A DNA stretch of 64,000 nucleotides from Proteus vulgaris (GTDB taxonomy: Bacteria; Pseudomonadota; Gammaproteobacteria; Enterobacterales; Enterobacteriaceae): assembly GCF_016239305.1 (NCBI RefSeq), contig NZ_JAEHOQ010000006.1:124001-188000 (forward strand). The letters are read 5' to 3'. Below, in pieces: positions 52,573 to 62,535 of the stretch (positions are counted from its first letter, which is position 1; every line of letters begins with the position of its first letter). A model generated the notes under the pieces. It ran no database searches. It had not been told where the DNA came from and was given only the letters and a program-made list of their open reading frames with translations. Position numbers and translations under genes: made by a program.

Positions 52573-53988
52573 ATGGCGATATCTAGAAGAAAATTTATCA
52601 TTGGTGGAACAGTCGTGGCTGTAGCGGCTGGTGCGGGGATTTTAACACCAATGTTAACTCGCGAAGGGCGCTTTGTTCCGGGTACACCAAGACATGGTTT
52701 TGTTGAAGGTACGGAAGGTGCTTTACCAAAACAAGCTGATGTTGTTGTTATTGGCGCAGGTATTCTTGGTATTATGACAGCCATTAACCTTGTAGAACGA
52801 GGTTTATCTGTTGTGATTGTAGAGAAAGGTAATATCGCAGGTGAGCAATCTTCTAGATTCTACGGCCAAGCCATTAGCTATAAAATGCCTGATGAAACAT
52901 TCTTATTACATCATTTAGGTAAACATCGCTGGCGTGAAATGAATGCGAAAGTAGGTGTTGATACCACTTATCGTACACAAGGTCGTGTAGAAGTGCCTCT
53001 TGATGAAGAAGATTTAGTTAATGTAAGAAAATGGATTGATGAAAGAAGTAAAAATGTTGGCTCTGATATTCCATTTAAAACTAGAATTATTGAAGGTGCT
53101 GAGTTAAATCAACGTCTTCGCGGTGCAACAACAGATTGGAAAATTGCTGGTTTTGAAGAAGATTCTGGTAGCTTCGATCCTGAAGTTGCAACCTTCGTTA
53201 TGGCTGAATACGCAAAAAAAATGGGTGTTCGAATTTACACTCAATGTGCGGCTCGTGGCTTAGAAACACAAGCAGGTGTGATTTCTGACGTTGTAACTGA
53301 GAAAGGTGCAATCAAAACTTCTCAAGTTGTTGTTGCTGGTGGTGTTTGGTCACGCCTATTTATGCAAAACCTCAATGTTGATGTTCCAACACTGCCTGCA
53401 TATCAGTCTCAACAGTTAATCAGTGGTTCACCAACGGCACCGGGTGGTAACGTCGCTTTACCGGGCGGTATTTTCTTCCGTGAACAAGCTGATGGTACTT
53501 ATGCAACTTCTCCTCGTGTTATTGTGGCACCAGTAGTAAAAGAATCCTTCACTTATGGCTATAAATATCTGCCATTATTAGCCCTACCTGATTTCCCTGT
53601 GCATATTTCTTTAAATGAGCAATTAATCAATTCATTTATGCAATCAACGCATTGGAACTTAGATGAAGTTTCTCCGTTTGAGCAATTTAGAAATATGACA
53701 GCACTACCTGATTTACCTGAGCTAAATGCTTCATTAGAAAAATTAAAAGCAGAATTCCCTGCCTTTAAAGAATCGAAATTGATTGATCAATGGAGTGGTG
53801 CAATGGCTATCGCACCAGATGAAAATCCAATTATCTCAGAAGTTAAAGAGTATCCAGGCTTAGTGATTAATACTGCAACAGGTTGGGGCATGACAGAAAG
53901 CCCAGTATCTGCAGAATTAACGGCTGATTTATTACTTGGTAAAAAGCCTGTTTTAGATCCAAAACCATTTAGCCTTTACAGATTCTAA
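52573..53988 (+). CDS. Membrane L-amino acid deaminase
   Basis: 471 residues. SRRKFIIGGTVVAVAAGAG is a twin-arginine-like N-terminal membrane anchor. The FAD-binding Rossmann motif is VVVIGAGILGIMTAINLVER with the acidic end VIVEKG, followed by GEQSSRFYGQAISY. This is the Proteus L-amino acid deaminase that converts L-amino acids to 2-keto acids plus ammonia and passes electrons to the respiratory chain without making peroxide. The sequence is of the Pma/PvLAAD group. It is monocistronic, with a strong terminator behind it. Confidence 0.95.
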   Translation: MAISRRKFIIGGTVVAVAAGAGILTPMLTREGRFVPGTPRHGFVEGTEGALPKQADVVVIGAGILGIMTAINLVERGLSVVIVEKGNIAGEQSSRFYGQAISYKMPDETFLLHHLGKHRWREMNAKVGVDTTYRTQGRVEVPLDEEDLVNVRKWIDERSKNVGSDIPFKTRIIEGAELNQRLRGATTDWKIAGFEEDSGSFDPEVATFVMAEYAKKMGVRIYTQCAARGLETQAGVISDVVTEKGAIKTSQVVVAGGVWSRLFMQNLNVDVPTLPAYQSQQLISGSPTAPGGNVALPGGIFFREQADGTYATSPRVIVAPVVKESFTYGYKYLPLLALPDFPVHISLNEQLINSFMQSTHWNLDEVSPFEQFRNMTALPDLPELNASLEKLKAEFPAFKESKLIDQWSGAMAIAPDENPIISEVKEYPGLVINTATGWGMTESPVSAELTADLLLGKKPVLDPKPFSLYRF

Positions 53989-54002
53989 TCCATATAGTTT
54001 AG

Positions 54003-54028
54003 AAAGCCCTCAAGTTGAGGGCTTTTTT
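54003..54028 (+). terminator. Terminator of the deaminase gene
   Basis: AAAGCCCTC, loop AAGTT, GAGGGCTTT and further T residues, 15 bp after the deaminase stop. Confidence 0.93.
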
Positions 54029-54964
54029 GTATATGCTTATCATTACTAAAATTATTATTTATAATAAGTAGACTTTTTTTCTTCATTTTTGACAAAAGAT
54101 GTTTTTTTACTATTACATATTTGTCTATTTTTCTTCCGTGAATGTATTTTTTAGATCAAATAAATTCAATATTATGGTTATGACAGAAAAATTGATAATT
54201 GCTAATATTATTATGCGGTTAAATAAAAAACAAAGATCTAAAAAGTAAAAAAGATAAAAATAAAAATGAGAAGAATAGTGTAAATATAGAAAAAAGAATA
54301 ACAGTAGGTAGTAAAAATAAGATTGATGTTTACTTGTAGTTAAATACTTTCTGAATCTGATATTTAATTGCCTGTGTAGTGATAGAATCTATTAAATCGA
54401 TTATTCAAAATAAAACAATTAGATAAAGTTATTTTTGATTGATGACGACTTAAATTTAGCATTTAATTATATTAATTCTTATTTTAAAGGAAATTTATTA
54501 TTAGTGTATGGAGTTATAATACCTTTTGATATAATGTAAAATTGTTACAAAAATAATAAGCTAGAGATATCTTTATAATGTATTATTGTTTATATGTTAA
54601 TGATAAACAAGTTATTTATAACTCATTGGTTATATCTATGTACTTTTTGTTTATAACAGTTTTTTCTAAAAAAATAGATAAAAATCCTCTAATACATTGA
54701 ATTAGACGCTGATTGAAAATTCGATATTTAATACTATTGTGTTACTCTAAATATGATGTAGATTAAAATAACATATAGAAATGTAAATTATTTTAAATTT
54801 AAAATATCGGAATAACCTTATTAACAGAGTTAGTGGAGTTAAGTACTGTTACAAATATTCAATAACAAATGGTTAAGTATTTTCAGTTTATGATTTGTTC
54901 GTTTTTAAACTGTAATTCGGTGTTTTGTCGATATGATCATCTAAAAAAGAAGGAGAACAACGGG
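54029..54964. other. AT-rich intergenic region
   Basis: About 930 bp, extremely AT-rich, with no credible gene or strong hairpin. It would carry the promoter for the following XRE gene. Such long AT-rich leaders are typical targets of H-NS silencing. Confidence 0.5.
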
Positions 54965-55258
54965 ATGATTAACACCAAAGTTGGAAATAGAATAAAAATG
55001 ATAAGAAGACAATTGAAAATAACAGAGAATGAGATGTCTGAAAGATTGGGAATAAGCATATTACATTATTCTCAATTAGAAGATGGGCATTTGAAAATAA
55101 CGGTAGATCAATTAATTACTATTTCTTTTATACTGGATGTTACACCTCAAAGTCTTATTTTAGAGGCTAAAAAAACAGATTTTATGATTTTTGAAGATAG
55201 AGGATCGATAGCACAACCTAGTGAGATCGTAATATTTAGAAAGAAAAAAGTAATTTGA
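54965..55258 (+). CDS. XRE regulator, paralog of the 50873 gene
   Basis: 97 residues from ATG 54965, chosen because AAGGAG lies nine bases upstream; the frame extends 32 codons further but without support. The core VGNRIKMIRRQLKITENEMS, ERLGISILHYSQLEDGHLKI, TVDQLITISFILDVTPQSLI aligns end to end with the 50873 protein. The recognition helix differs (ILHYSQ against QQHYSR), so targets may differ. It lies on the other side of the deaminase and points away from it. Confidence 0.82.
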   Translation: MINTKVGNRIKMIRRQLKITENEMSERLGISILHYSQLEDGHLKITVDQLITISFILDVTPQSLILEAKKTDFMIFEDRGSIAQPSEIVIFRKKKVI

Positions 55259-55407
55259 ATAAATAGTATTATTAGATTTTTATTGATATTTATTTAAGAT
55301 AAATATATTAAGCTGTATTTTTAGTTGTTTTAATTAAAGTGATATCTTTTGAAATATAATGACTAATAGCATAAATGCCATCTTATAATGAGATGGCATT
55401 TATGTAT

Positions 55408-56145
55408 TTAATGGCAGGATGTTGTACCTGTTCTATGATTTATAGCACCGTTTTTAATCAGTAGTCTCTGCATATCTTTAAGATTATTTTGGCAAGCATA
55501 GCTCAACGCACTATGATTATAAGAAAATAGTGATGTATCTTGTGTTGTGGTAACAAGATTAACATCTGCACCTTTAGAAATAAGATATTTTACGGTATCA
55601 ATGCGATTATTGCTTGCAGCAATCATAATAAAGGTTTCACCATCACTTTCTATTCTTTGATTATTAATTTCAATATCACTTCTCATTAGGGCGTGAATTT
55701 TTTTTACTACATTAACATTATTTCCTAATACTGCTGACTTGAATACATTATAAACATCGCCTTTATCGGTAGCCCATAAATTAGCACCTTGAGAAATAAG
55801 ATAATCAACCATCTCCTCATCACCAATAAATGCAGCCCAACCTAGTGCCGTTTGATCTAAGCTACCTGTATCTTTTGCTTCAATATCTTGACCATTGGCA
55901 AGCATCTTTTTAACTTCATTTAAATCACCGTGTTTAACAGCATCAAACCATAATGCATTTCTACCTGTACTTGGTGAAGTATAGAAAATACGATGCGGTA
56001 AACGTGATTTATTAGCCAACTCAATCATATCAGAATAATTTGATTTAAAAGATTGGTATTCTGGTGGATTATTCTCATTAATAATCAATGCTTGTGCACT
56101 AAAGGAAGCCAATAATAATGAAATAAAAAATATTTTCATATTCAT
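55408..56145 (-). CDS. Periplasmic ankyrin-repeat protein
   Basis: 245 residues with a signal peptide (MKIFFISLLLASFSAQA). Ankyrin repeats cover about 60-240: ALWFDAVKHGDLNEVKKMLA, TALGWAAFIGDEEMVDYLIS, ETFIMIAASNNRIDTVKYLI, ALSYACQNNLKDMQRLLIKN. Periplasmic ankyrin proteins in enterobacteria often shield the cell, for example next to catalases or as immunity-like proteins. No partner gene adjoins it. AAGGTG precedes the start. Confidence 0.9.
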   Translation of the reverse strand: MNMKIFFISLLLASFSAQALIINENNPPEYQSFKSNYSDMIELANKSRLPHRIFYTSPSTGRNALWFDAVKHGDLNEVKKMLANGQDIEAKDTGSLDQTALGWAAFIGDEEMVDYLISQGANLWATDKGDVYNVFKSAVLGNNVNVVKKIHALMRSDIEINNQRIESDGETFIMIAASNNRIDTVKYLISKGADVNLVTTTQDTSLFSYNHSALSYACQNNLKDMQRLLIKNGAINHRTGTTSCH

Positions 56146-56755
56146 TTAAACACCTTTCAATCTTAATAATTAACAAAATTTATTACAATTAGTTTATTAA
56201 AAATTAATATTTATTAGTGTTGATAATTGAAACAGAATGTAAATAATGATATTTCACTAGTATGAATTTGCAGTAAGAATAAGCCTAAAATATTTCTTTT
56301 AGGAGATATGTTTTATACTATGTAGTTATACTTGCTTCTATTGTAATAAGAATAAATTAACGGTGTTTAACTATCATTAAATGATTGTTATTATAAAATA
56401 ATTATTGAATATATTTGAAATTTTGTAGGTGATGCTATATTAAATAATACGTATATTCACAGGGGTATTTAACGTTACAATAAGTTACTTTTTTTATCTT
56501 CATATGTGCTAGTTGTTTATTATTGATCAAAGCAGTAATGTGCTATAGATTTTACTGGGCTTATCTTATGATGAGAAAGATAATTTACTCTCAATGATAA
56601 ATGGCTGGATTGGTTTGATATTTAAATAATACATGATGTTGGAGGTAGTAGTATTGTGAGATCTTAATAAATAAAAAAGATCACGTTGATTACGGTGATC
56701 TTTTTATTGTAAACATAATATTTAAATCTTGTATGCAACCATGAGATATTGAAAT
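56146..56755. other. Intergenic region with a terminator at 56673-56707
   Basis: About 600 AT-rich bases. AAAAAAGATCAC pairs with GTGATCTTTTT (56673-56705) around a ten-base loop; the A and T runs let it act in both directions and it probably ends the minus-strand sugar operon. Nothing else is recognisable. Confidence 0.7.
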
Positions 56756-58930
56756 TTAAATTAATTTAAAATCAACGCTATTATTTGTATTGCTATCACT
56801 TCCAACATACACAGTAATTAGTGAAGGCTCTATAGCCATAACTTTATTTATATTAAAAAATGATAGTTCTTTAGCGGTAAGTGTGAATATTACTTCTTTT
56901 GATTCACCAGGTTCAAGCCATACGCGCTCAAAACCTTTTAGTTCACGTAAAGGGCGTGATGTTGACGCAACATGTTGACGTATATAACATTGCACTATCT
57001 CTGCACCTGCAACTTTACTCGTGTTTGATAGTGTAATCGCAATTTGTTGAGGTTTATCTTGGGTAACTTCTGCGTATTTAACGTGAGGTTGACTATAACT
57101 AAATTGTGAATAACTTAACCCAAATCCAAAAGGATAAAGAGGCGCATCACTACTGTCTTTATATGGTTGATATTCTTGATAAGCACGCATTTTACCTAAC
57201 TGCTTTCGACCATAATAAATTGGAATTTGTCCTGTTGTTCGAGGTACAGTAATAGGTAGTTTGCCACTAGGATTAGTATGACCAAATAAAATATTTGCAA
57301 TGCTGTTTCCTGTTTCTGTTCCTAGTTGCCAGCTCATTAATAAAGCATCGGCATATTGCTCTATTGCTTTTGATGGAATAGGACGGCCCGTACATTGCAC
57401 AATAATAAGTGGTTTTCCTACTTCCCCTACAGCGTTAATAAGTTCTTCTTGTCCAGGAGGGAGTTGTAATTGGGCAATATTACGAGCCTCTCCAGTACGC
57501 CGATGGCTTTCACCCACACAAAGAACAACAATATCGGCACGGTGAGCACATTCGATCATCTCATCACTAAATTCGCTATTGTCTGTTATCACATTGCAGT
57601 TATTTTCGATACTTTTTATGCCTTGATAAATAGAAATGACATCATTTGGATTTCCATCTAAACACCACGATCCTAACTGCTGACGTTGAGAATGGGCATG
57701 TGGACCAATAACCGCAATAGTGTGTTTATGGGTTGAATTTAGAGGCAATATATTATGTTTATTTTTAAGCATCACTATACATTTTTCAGCCAAAACTTGT
57801 GCTTTTTTAACGTGTTCAGGATGCCGCAATGTAGTCAAATGTTTATTTTCATCTACATAAGGGTTTTCGAATAATCCACAACTAAATTTTGAATATAAAA
57901 CACGATAAACGGCATCATTAATTAATGAAATATCGATCTCTTTATCTTCAATTAATTTTTCAAGATGACCTTCGTAGGCTTCATTTGTCATTGCCATATC
58001 AATACCCGCAATAATGGCTTGTTTAGCGGCATCAGTTGCATCAGTAGCAATACCAAAATAGGCTAAATCAGAAATTGACCCCCAATCACTTACAACTAAT
58101 CCATTAAAGTTTTGTTGTGATTTTAACCAATGACGAATAAGCGGAGTTGATGCACTGACAGGCGTACCACCCAGATCACAAAAACCTGTCATTACAGAAC
58201 CTACGCCAGCTTCAATTGCTGCTTCAAAAGGGGGTAAATGTACATTATGCAGGGTATTTTGAGAAAGCTCAGTTGTATCGTAATCACGTCCGCCTTCAAC
58301 AGCCCCATAACCAACGAAATGCTTGGCACATGCTAATAGTGAATCTGGTTGACTAAGATCGGTTCCTTGAAACCCCGTTACCACCGCTTTTGCAAATTGA
58401 CTGGTTAAATAAGGATCTTCACCAAATGTCTCAATAACACGCCCCCAACGTGGATCACGAGCAATATCAAGCATCGGAGCAAACGTCCAGTGGATGCCAA
58501 GAGATGATGCTTCACGAGCAATATAACGATAAGCTTCAGAGACACAAAGAGGATCCCATGATGCGGCTTGAGCTAAAGGAATGGGCAACACCGTTGCCTG
58601 CCCATAAATAACATCACGGGCAAAAATGATAGGAATACCTAAGCGGCTTTCTTCGATTGCAATTCGCTGAATTTGATTTAATTCTATTGGATTTATAATT
58701 TCAGCGGGTGCGTTACCTGCCCATGCCGTGTCTGCTAATATACGTGAACCGCATCGCCCTTGACGAATAAGGTCATTATATTTATCTTTGTGTTGTGTAA
58801 ACTCTAGCATTGGATTCATGCAAAGTTGACCAACTTTTTCCACTAATGACATTTGGTTTAATAAATTAATAATACGAACAGAAATTGGCTGTGTTCGGTC
58901 TCGATAAATGTTATTCATCGTTTTTTCCAT
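56756..58930 (-). CDS. GH3 family beta-glucosidase
   Basis: 724 residues, cytoplasmic (no signal peptide). GH3 blocks: RDPRWGRVIETFGEDPYLTS, CAKHFVGYGAVEGGRDYDTT, and the nucleophile aspartate in FNGLVVSDWGSISD. The second domain has QLGSWCLDGNPNDVISIYQG and VVLCVGESHRRTGEAR, and the C-terminal FnIII-like domain ELKGFERVWLEPGESKEVIF. It cleaves non-reducing beta-glucosides, probably oligosaccharides imported by the transporter encoded just upstream. It is the last gene of the operon. An ATG at 58918 is an alternative start. Confidence 0.94.
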   Translation of the reverse strand: MEKTMNNIYRDRTQPISVRIINLLNQMSLVEKVGQLCMNPMLEFTQHKDKYNDLIRQGRCGSRILADTAWAGNAPAEIINPIELNQIQRIAIEESRLGIPIIFARDVIYGQATVLPIPLAQAASWDPLCVSEAYRYIAREASSLGIHWTFAPMLDIARDPRWGRVIETFGEDPYLTSQFAKAVVTGFQGTDLSQPDSLLACAKHFVGYGAVEGGRDYDTTELSQNTLHNVHLPPFEAAIEAGVGSVMTGFCDLGGTPVSASTPLIRHWLKSQQNFNGLVVSDWGSISDLAYFGIATDATDAAKQAIIAGIDMAMTNEAYEGHLEKLIEDKEIDISLINDAVYRVLYSKFSCGLFENPYVDENKHLTTLRHPEHVKKAQVLAEKCIVMLKNKHNILPLNSTHKHTIAVIGPHAHSQRQQLGSWCLDGNPNDVISIYQGIKSIENNCNVITDNSEFSDEMIECAHRADIVVLCVGESHRRTGEARNIAQLQLPPGQEELINAVGEVGKPLIIVQCTGRPIPSKAIEQYADALLMSWQLGTETGNSIANILFGHTNPSGKLPITVPRTTGQIPIYYGRKQLGKMRAYQEYQPYKDSSDAPLYPFGFGLSYSQFSYSQPHVKYAEVTQDKPQQIAITLSNTSKVAGAEIVQCYIRQHVASTSRPLRELKGFERVWLEPGESKEVIFTLTAKELSFFNINKVMAIEPSLITVYVGSDSNTNNSVDFKLI

Positions 58931-58952
58931 TTTATGGTTAAGTGAATATAAA

Positions 58953-59465
58953 CTATTCAGTTATTTGGCAACCGTTTATTAATAATGGTGATGCTTGCCA
59001 TTTATAAGCTGGGAATGCGTCATTTAAAAATTGAGTCATTTCATGTTCGCCTTCTTTATTATTATCTTTTTTATAGCGAGATAATAAACATGTTGCAGCT
59101 TCTGGAATATAACGAATATCAATTTCAATATAGGTATAAATAAAATCCTTTAGTTCTTTATCACTTGATTTTTGCAATATTGATTGGCTTCGTTCTAGTG
59201 CTTGGTAATAAAAATCAGGATAAAAAACGATTAATCCATTTTTCCATGCTTCAATGACATTTTGATAACCACCAAAATAATCATCTTCAGGGTAAAGCTC
59301 AATTTTATTAATGCCTTTCAATGCTAAAATATAGTTACCTTTCTCATATTGTTGCTCAGCAAAATGATAATAAAGTTTAGATTTTTGATAAACACTGTAC
59401 CAACCGGTAAAATAGGCAATAAAAATAAGCGCGATTAATATGATAATGCTATTTCTTCCACTCAT
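58953..59465 (-). CDS. Small membrane-anchored protein in the sugar operon
   Basis: 170 residues with one N-terminal membrane helix (NSIIILIALIFIAYFTGWYS) and a helical TPR-like periplasmic part (YYHFAEQQYEKGNYILALKG). It lies 2 bp after the permease gene and 22 bp before the GH3 gene, so it is cotranscribed. I know no family. A role in assembling or tuning the transporter is a guess from context. Confidence 0.75.
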   Translation of the reverse strand: MSGRNSIIILIALIFIAYFTGWYSVYQKSKLYYHFAEQQYEKGNYILALKGINKIELYPEDDYFGGYQNVIEAWKNGLIVFYPDFYYQALERSQSILQKSSDKELKDFIYTYIEIDIRYIPEAATCLLSRYKKDNNKEGEHEMTQFLNDAFPAYKWQASPLLINGCQITE

Positions 59466-59467
59466 AA

Positions 59468-60286
59468 TTATTTAACTCCAATACCAGTAAAGGCTTTAAT
59501 GAAATTACGTTGTAGAAAGAAAAAAATGAAAACAACGGGAATAGCAATCATGGTTGTCATTGCCCACAGTTGTTCAAGATTTTCAGTCGGAACATCATTT
59601 ACAAATTTAAAGAGTGCAAGTTGAAGTGTCATTAATGAATCATCACGGACATAAAGCAGAGGTCCCATAAAATCATTCCAGGCTCCCATAAAGGTTAAAA
59701 TAGCGACAGTGGCGAGAGCAGGGCGGATCATCGGTAATACTATTTTAAAAAAGATGGTTATTTCGCCCGCACCATCGATACGTGCAGCTTCAATATAGGC
59801 ATTATCAACTTGCTTTAAGAATTGAACTAATAAAAAGATATTATAGGCACTGATCATTCCCGGAACGATAAGTGCTTGAAATGTATTAATCCAATCCCAA
59901 GAATACAACATCATATACGTTGGAATGGTAAACAGAATTGCAGGCACCATCATTGAGGTGAGAATTAACTTTAGCCAGAATTCTTTTCCAGGTAAATCCA
60001 TTTTAATAATGGCGTAAGCAACCATTGATGAAAGAAGTGTATTAGATACCGTCACAGTCAGAGAGATAAACAACGTATTAAAAAAGATGCGCCCTAAATT
60101 TAAACTTCTAAATGCTTCAATATAACCCTCAAAAGAGAACTGACTGGGTAAGGCATTTGGAGTATTAATTATCTCACTTCCTGATTTAAATGAGTTCATA
60201 ATCATAAAGAAAAATGGATAGAGAACAACTAAGCTTGCCATGATAAGTAAGCTATAAATAATAAGATTTCTTTTACTAAAACGCAT
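59468..60286 (-). CDS. Carbohydrate ABC permease, MalG type
   Basis: 272 residues, six membrane helices, with the EAA loop EAARIDGAGEITIFFKIVLP that docks the ATPase. C-terminal FLQRNFIKAFTGIGVK is the usual end of CUT1 permeases. It overlaps the partner permease gene by one base. Confidence 0.93.
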   Translation of the reverse strand: MRFSKRNLIIYSLLIMASLVVLYPFFFMIMNSFKSGSEIINTPNALPSQFSFEGYIEAFRSLNLGRIFFNTLFISLTVTVSNTLLSSMVAYAIIKMDLPGKEFWLKLILTSMMVPAILFTIPTYMMLYSWDWINTFQALIVPGMISAYNIFLLVQFLKQVDNAYIEAARIDGAGEITIFFKIVLPMIRPALATVAILTFMGAWNDFMGPLLYVRDDSLMTLQLALFKFVNDVPTENLEQLWAMTTMIAIPVVFIFFFLQRNFIKAFTGIGVK

Positions 60287-61167
60287 TATCTATGTTCCTT
60301 ATCTTGAGTTAGTTTTAATTGCAACATGGTGAAAATATAGATAATTGTTGCTAGTAATAATCCTATTGTTGATGCCATTCCCATTTTTACATCAGAGAAT
60401 CCTGTTTTATATAAATACAGTACAGGTGTTAAGGCGGAATTATAAGGCCCACCAGATAAGTCAAAATTCATTAAAACTTCGACAAACATCTGCATACCGT
60501 TAATAATATTAATGGTCATCACAAAAATAATTTGGGGTTTTAATAAAGGTAACGTAATACTCCACACTTTTCTTAACCATGATGCCCCATCAATATCTGC
60601 TGCCTCATAAAGAGAACGATTAATACTAGCGATACCACCAAGAAAAATAATCATTTGAATACCAAACCATTTCCATGTGCTAAAAACAGCAATCATTGGC
60701 ATTGGAAGCCATTCATCAAATTTCCAAAAGACAGGCGCACTAATAATATTCCAATCAAGCATGAGGCTTTGAATTGGCCCAGTTGGACTTGAAATAAAAT
60801 TAAAAATTATCATTGCTACTGTGATAGATGTAATAACAGGAATAAACATAATTGTTCTAAAAACACCACCGAAATGAGTAACTTCATGAAGAAGTAGTGC
60901 CATTCCCATTGCGACAACAAAAGTGAGAAAAACAAAAATAACTTGGTTGAAAATAACATTGAATATTGATTTCCAAAACAGGCCATCGGTTGAAACCTCT
61001 ACCCAGTTTTTTATTCCTACAAATTGAGTATTTTCTGGTGTTAATACATTAATATCAAGAAAGCTATTTTGAAAAGATAAGAAAAATGGATATAAAATAA
61101 AGACAACAAAATAGATTATCCAGGGAAATAGGAATAGATATCCCACTAAAATATTCTTGTTTTTCAT
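60286..61167 (-). CDS. Carbohydrate ABC permease, MalF/UgpA type
   Basis: 293 residues, six membrane helices, EAA loop YEAADIDGASWLRKVWSITL. The N-terminal YLFLFPWIIYFVVFILYPFF is typical of CUT1 inner-membrane subunits. It pairs with the MalG-type protein. The ATPase subunit is not encoded here, so a shared MsmX/UgpC-type ATPase elsewhere must energise it. Confidence 0.93.
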   Translation of the reverse strand: MKNKNILVGYLFLFPWIIYFVVFILYPFFLSFQNSFLDINVLTPENTQFVGIKNWVEVSTDGLFWKSIFNVIFNQVIFVFLTFVVAMGMALLLHEVTHFGGVFRTIMFIPVITSITVAMIIFNFISSPTGPIQSLMLDWNIISAPVFWKFDEWLPMPMIAVFSTWKWFGIQMIIFLGGIASINRSLYEAADIDGASWLRKVWSITLPLLKPQIIFVMTINIINGMQMFVEVLMNFDLSGGPYNSALTPVLYLYKTGFSDVKMGMASTIGLLLATIIYIFTMLQLKLTQDKEHR

Positions 61168-61260
61168 GTCGATTCCTTAGAAAAACACTAAGTTATTAGT
61201 ATTGTATTATTTAAATTATCGTAATAGTTTAAATTTTTATTTTGATAAAAATAGAATACT

Positions 61261-62505
61261 CTATTTGTCGTTTAATATTTCACGTGCAGCTTTGGCTGAT
61301 TGATTAACAGCTTGTTCCGGTGTTAATTCATTTTTTAATACAACTCTTGCATAGTTTGATAAGAAAATTTCTGCAATATCAGTAACTTTAGCATGAGGTT
61401 CACTTAATAATGCATGGTCAAGTTGTTTAACAAAGGGTTTTACTTCATCACTTTGAAAATAATCATGATCTTTTAATGCTTTTAATGTTGGTAACTGACC
61501 TAATTCAATATTGGCTTTTAAATTAATATCATCACGCATCAATAAATTAATTAAATCCCAGCTTAAATTCTCTTTCTCTGATGTGTTTTTAAAAACCATA
61601 ATCGCTCTACCATCCAGGATTGAATAATGAATATCTCCTTTTTTCATAGCGGGAATAGGAGCAATACCTACATCATCACCAATCACCATGGGGGTTCCTG
61701 CCGCTGTAGTTAATGACGCTTTCCATCCAAAACCAAACTGTAACCACATACCAATGTTTCGAGAAAAAAAGCTTTTTTCCATCGTTGGCGGCGCATATTT
61801 TTGTGCTCGTTGCATCAAGGAAATAAATTCAGTCATACGTGCTTCAGGTTTATCAAAAATAACATCAGTACCATATTTATTGAGTAACTGAAAATTACCC
61901 TGATTGACGTTGTAATAAATAGGTGCAAGTAGGTTCCAGTACCAGCTACCAAATGACAATACATCATTCCAAAAGACGGTACCATAAACCTTATTACCGT
62001 CTTTTCTGGTAGGAAGAGAAGAAATTTTCTCTGCTGCAATTAGAAATTCATCCCACGTTTCGGGTGGAGCGTTTGGATCTAATCCCGCTTCAATAAAGAG
62101 TGCTTTATTATAAATCATCATCTGAGTGGTCGCATTCCAAGGAATATAATAAGTGCGGCCAAAATTTTGGTGTAAAAAATGATTGTCAATACGGTTTATT
62201 AATTCACTGAAACCATCAAATTTATCTAAATAAGCAAGTTTTCCTAATTTGGCTAAATGAGCAGGTTGATAACCATAAACACCAATATAGATATTGGGAT
62301 TATCACCCGCAGCCATTCGTGTATCAAGTTGTTCATCATTAGAGACAACAAGCTCAACATTAGGATGTTGTTTTTTAAATTCAGGAACAACAGTATTACG
62401 AATAAAAGAAACATAATTCCCACTTGGAACCATAATTTCTAATCTTTCTGCTGCAACCGTTGAAAAGGAGAATAGAGCAGCCGTAATTAAACAAACTAAT
62501 TTCAT
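61261..62505 (-). CDS. Extracellular sugar-binding protein
   Basis: 414 residues with a signal peptide (MKLVCLITAALFSFSTVAAE). Family features: FIRNTVVPEFKKQHPNVELV near the start, PWNATTQMMIYNKALFIEAG and PPETWDEFLIAAEKI. Not a lipoprotein, so it is free in the periplasm. It delivers an oligosaccharide to the two permeases. The downstream enzymes suggest a beta-linked glucose oligomer. Confidence 0.93.
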   Translation of the reverse strand: MKLVCLITAALFSFSTVAAERLEIMVPSGNYVSFIRNTVVPEFKKQHPNVELVVSNDEQLDTRMAAGDNPNIYIGVYGYQPAHLAKLGKLAYLDKFDGFSELINRIDNHFLHQNFGRTYYIPWNATTQMMIYNKALFIEAGLDPNAPPETWDEFLIAAEKISSLPTRKDGNKVYGTVFWNDVLSFGSWYWNLLAPIYYNVNQGNFQLLNKYGTDVIFDKPEARMTEFISLMQRAQKYAPPTMEKSFFSRNIGMWLQFGFGWKASLTTAAGTPMVIGDDVGIAPIPAMKKGDIHYSILDGRAIMVFKNTSEKENLSWDLINLLMRDDINLKANIELGQLPTLKALKDHDYFQSDEVKPFVKQLDHALLSEPHAKVTDIAEIFLSNYARVVLKNELTPEQAVNQSAKAAREILNDK

Positions 62506-62535
62506 AAACTGTGATCCTGATGAGATTAAAATAAA

